From Geminicoccaceae bacterium (lineage in GTDB: Bacteria; Pseudomonadota; Alphaproteobacteria; Geminicoccales; Geminicoccaceae), in assembly GCA_007694015.1 (NCBI GenBank), contig RECO01000194.1, positions 1 through 46,696 on the forward strand: a stretch of DNA of 46,696 bases, written 5' to 3'. Shown here piece by piece: positions 44,888 to 46,696 of the stretch (positions within the stretch are counted from its first letter, which is position 1; each line of letters starts with the position of its first letter). The notes beneath the pieces are model-generated. The model saw nothing but the letters and a program-made list of their open reading frames with translations. It ran no database searches and was not told the origin of the DNA. Both the position numbers and the translations under genes were made by a program.

Positions 44888-45532
44888 TCAGTGGCGCAGC
44901 CCGGTGGCGTCGTCGGCGGAAAAGCTCTGCATCCGCATCAGCGTGATCAGCGTCTCCATCCGGCCGTCGCTGTCGGGGGCCTCCAAGAGAGCCTGCTTTT
45001 CGCTCGGCGTGAAGGGGCAGATCATGGCGAGCGAGGTGATCAGCCCGTCGAGTGGTGCCTGGCCCACCGCATCCCAGTCGATCTCGATGCGCTGCCGGTC
45101 GAAATAGCCGTGCATGGCCTCGATCAAGGCGTCGCGGCGTCCCGGGTTGGCCGAACTTGGGCGCAAATCTTCCGGCCAGCGGGCGAAGCTGGCGAGGACT
45201 TGGCGGTAGGGGGTGACCGTCACCAGCTCTTCGACCACGTCGAACCGGGCCACCCCGGTCAGCGTGATGAGGTAGCGCCCGTCGGGCGTTTCCTCGAAGC
45301 TGGTGATGCGGCCGGCGCAGCCCGTCGGGTAGAGCGGCGAGGGCTTGCCCTTTTCGGCGTCGCCCTTGGGCTGGATCATGCCGATGACCTTGTCGGTCTG
45401 CATCGCGTCGCGGGTCATTTGGAGATAGCGCGGCTCGAAGATGTTGAGCGGCAGGTTGCCGCCGGGCAGGAGCAAGGCACCGGCGAGCGGAAAGACCGGA
45501 AAGCGCGTCGGCAGGGTGTTCGGGCCGCTCAT
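44888..45532 (-). CDS. LON substrate-binding-domain protein
   Basis: A 214-residue protein comprising only the N-terminal domain of Lon protease. [30 protein letters not shown] is recognisable in two overlapping parts, and [19 protein letters not shown] follows. There is no ATPase or Ser-Lys protease domain, so it is not a protease; its role is unknown. Its ATG overlaps the cnoX stop as ATGA, so the two are coupled and may work in protein quality control (inference). Confidence 0.88.
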   Translation of the reverse strand: MSGPNTLPTRFPVFPLAGALLLPGGNLPLNIFEPRYLQMTRDAMQTDKVIGMIQPKGDAEKGKPSPLYPTGCAGRITSFEETPDGRYLITLTGVARFDVVEELVTVTPYRQVLASFARWPEDLRPSSANPGRRDALIEAMHGYFDRQRIEIDWDAVGQAPLDGLITSLAMICPFTPSEKQALLEAPDSDGRMETLITLMRMQSFSADDATGLRH

Positions 45533-46464
45533 GAGAACAACACGGTCGAGAGCTTGCGTCGCCCGGCGACGGTGGCGGGGTGGCCGTGGCCGAGGGCCTC
45601 GAAGAACGTCAAGAGCTGCTTGCGCGCCGCCTCGTCGTTCCAGCTGCGGTCCTTGCGGACGATGGTGAGCAGGTGGTCCATTGCAGCCTCCGCCTGGCCG
45701 CGCAGGAAGAGGGCGGTTGCCAGTTCGAAACGCACGTCGTGCGCGTTCTCGTCGGCGGCAAGGGCGGCTTGCAGGCTCTGGGCGTCACGCACCGTGCCGG
45801 CGCGCTCGGCGAGTTGCAGGGCGGCGCGGGCGCCGCTGATCTCGGCGTGGTTGCTCTTGGCGGCGGGGGCTGCGTCCAACACCTGCTTGGCGTCGGCGAA
45901 CTGGCCCAAGCCGATCAACACCCGCGCGAGGCCGGCGATGAGTTCGGGGTTTTCCGGGTCGTTCTGCAGGGCCGCCGAATAGATCGCACCGGCACCTTCG
46001 AAGTCGCCCTCGGCCAGCATCGCCTTGGCGGTGGCGAGCGCGTCGGCGCCGTCGTCGTTCACCGGGACGCCGACCAGGCGCTCGATGAAGGCCTTGATCT
46101 GGCTTTCCGGCTGCGCGCCGGCAAAGCCCGTGACCGGTTGGCCCTGCACGAACGCGTAGACCGTCGGCACCGACTGAATGCGCAGTTGCTGGGCGATCTC
46201 GGGGTTCTCGTCGATGTTGATCTTGACGAGGCGGACCTTGCCACCGGCGGCGCGCACGACCTTTTCCAAGACGGGCGTGAGCTGCTTGCAGGGGCCGCAC
46301 CAAGGCGCCCAGAAATCCACGAGCACCGGTACCTTCTGTGAGGCCTGGATCACGTCGGCGGCAAAGCTTTGCAAGCTGCCGTCCTTGATCACCTCGTCGG
46401 CCGGCGTCGCCTGCCCCGTCGCGCCGATCAGTGCCATGTCCTCGATCCCCGAACCTTGCGTCAC
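45529..46464 (-). CDS. cnoX: CnoX-type thioredoxin-fold chaperone
   Basis: CnoX (YbbN) pairs a thioredoxin domain with TPR repeats and protects clients from oxidative aggregation. The 311-residue protein has DFWAPWCGPCK with the active-site pair Cys56 and Cys59, RIQSVPTVYAFV, and about four TPR-like helical pairs from about 140. E. coli CnoX lacks the first Cys. Forms with WCGPC, such as Caulobacter's, have a redox-active motif. GTG 46464 has AGGA upstream; ATG 46437 is the alternative. Confidence 0.9.
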   Translation of the reverse strand: MTQGSGIEDMALIGATGQATPADEVIKDGSLQSFAADVIQASQKVPVLVDFWAPWCGPCKQLTPVLEKVVRAAGGKVRLVKINIDENPEIAQQLRIQSVPTVYAFVQGQPVTGFAGAQPESQIKAFIERLVGVPVNDDGADALATAKAMLAEGDFEGAGAIYSAALQNDPENPELIAGLARVLIGLGQFADAKQVLDAAPAAKSNHAEISGARAALQLAERAGTVRDAQSLQAALAADENAHDVRFELATALFLRGQAEAAMDHLLTIVRKDRSWNDEAARKQLLTFFEALGHGHPATVAGRRKLSTVLFS

Positions 46465-46573
46465 GCGTTCCTAACGGTGCCGCGTAAAATGGTCGGTCGG
46501 CGTTCATGTTACAAGGCCGGCGTTGTCCGGCGGCGGCCCGGCAGCACGGCGCGACGGACCCGCAAAAACCTCC

Positions 46574-46602
46574 TTGCCAGCCGCCCGTCGATCGACTACC
46601 AA
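46574..46602 (+). promoter_or_regulatory. Candidate promoter of tRNA-Gly
   Basis: TTGCCA and TACCAA are separated by exactly 17 bases, and the -10 ends 19 bases before the mature tRNA. This would leave a leader of about a dozen bases for RNase P to remove. Confidence 0.45.
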
Positions 46603-46621
46603 CCCGCCTCGCCGACGGAGC

Positions 46622-46696
46622 GCGGGCGTAGCTCAGGGGTAGAGCACAACCTTGCCAAGGTTGGGGTCGTGAGTTCGAATCTCATCGCCCGCTCCA
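46622..46696 (+). tRNA. tRNA-Gly(GCC)
   Basis: A 75-nt gene with acceptor arms GCGGGCG/CGCCCGC, D arm in GTAGCTCAGGGGTAGAGC, anticodon loop TTGCCAA (anticodon GCC) and T arm around TTCGAAT. CCA is encoded. It reads GGC and GGT glycine codons, which are the common ones in this GC-rich DNA. It ends at the last base of the window. Confidence 0.97.

Noticed and set aside
43741-44946. 401-residue plus-strand frame opposite the MFS and DUF971 genes
   Set aside because: Gly/Glu/Asp/Arg-rich shadow of membrane-protein and DUF971 coding sequence.
1-46696. CRISPR array, prophage, integrative element or defence island
   Set aside because: No regularly spaced direct repeats, phage structural genes, integrases or defence nucleases are seen. 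The tRNA at the end shows no attachment-site duplication within the window.

Overview
The window is a GC-rich stretch of an alphaproteobacterial chromosome. The gene order (pdxJ-acpS-lepB-rnc-era-recO; rpsB-tsf-pyrH-frr-uppS-cdsA-dxr-rseP-bamA-skp-lpxD-fabZ-lpxA-lpxI-lpxB; ileS-lspA-DUF3035-M16-M16-mutL; fdxA-carD) and the use of LpxI rather than LpxH suggest a Rhodospirillales-like lineage. The order-level placement is an inference from memory of synteny. Nearly all of the window is core housekeeping sequence. It contains no prophage, CRISPR array, defence island or biosynthetic cluster.

Layout. 1-115 is homopolymeric, low-complexity sequence, probably a damaged G/C hairpin repeat. 116-6589 (minus) is a tightly coupled run, pdxJ, acpS, lepB, rnc, era, recO, parC, with almost no intergenic DNA and several TTG or GTG starts. 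6590-6875 holds repeat debris and a hairpin array. 6876-11606 (minus) carries pyruvate carboxylase and a membrane cytochrome-linked urate oxidase, PuuD. 11745-16915 (plus) carries an IlvD/Edd-family dehydratase, then a four-gene overlapping operon: DUF6134 Tat-type protein, Fe-S (6-4) photolyase, SDR oxidoreductase, NTF2-like protein. A small DUF2934 gene (minus) precedes the long plus-strand envelope and translation supercluster from rpsB to lpxA.

A hairpin-rich repeat separates lpxA from lpxI. Then follow lpxI, lpxB, ribF, ileS, lspA, a DUF3035 lipoprotein, an active/inactive M16 peptidase pair, mutL, fdxA and carD, which ends in a clear intrinsic terminator. 42534-43041 is the one real mobile-DNA scar: a decayed IS630-type transposase tail, abutted by a 161-bp MITE with perfect terminal inverted repeats and TA flanks, next to another hairpin repeat. 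Minus-strand genes for an MFS transporter, DUF971, Trm112, a LON-domain protein and CnoX follow. The window ends with a complete tRNA-Gly(GCC) gene.

How the genes fit together. The rpsB-lpxB block combines translation (S2, EF-Ts, RRF), undecaprenyl phosphate and CDP-diacylglycerol synthesis, the MEP enzyme Dxr, outer-membrane assembly (BamA, Skp) and lipid A synthesis (LpxD, LpxA, LpxI, LpxB, with FabZ). The organism therefore makes an LPS-type outer membrane. LepB and LspA supply the two signal peptidases. The least understood material is the photolyase-associated operon, the CnoX/LON/Trm112/DUF971 operon, and the two intergenic repeat families (hairpin elements at four places, MITE at two). 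I regard the repeats as the most promising new observation.
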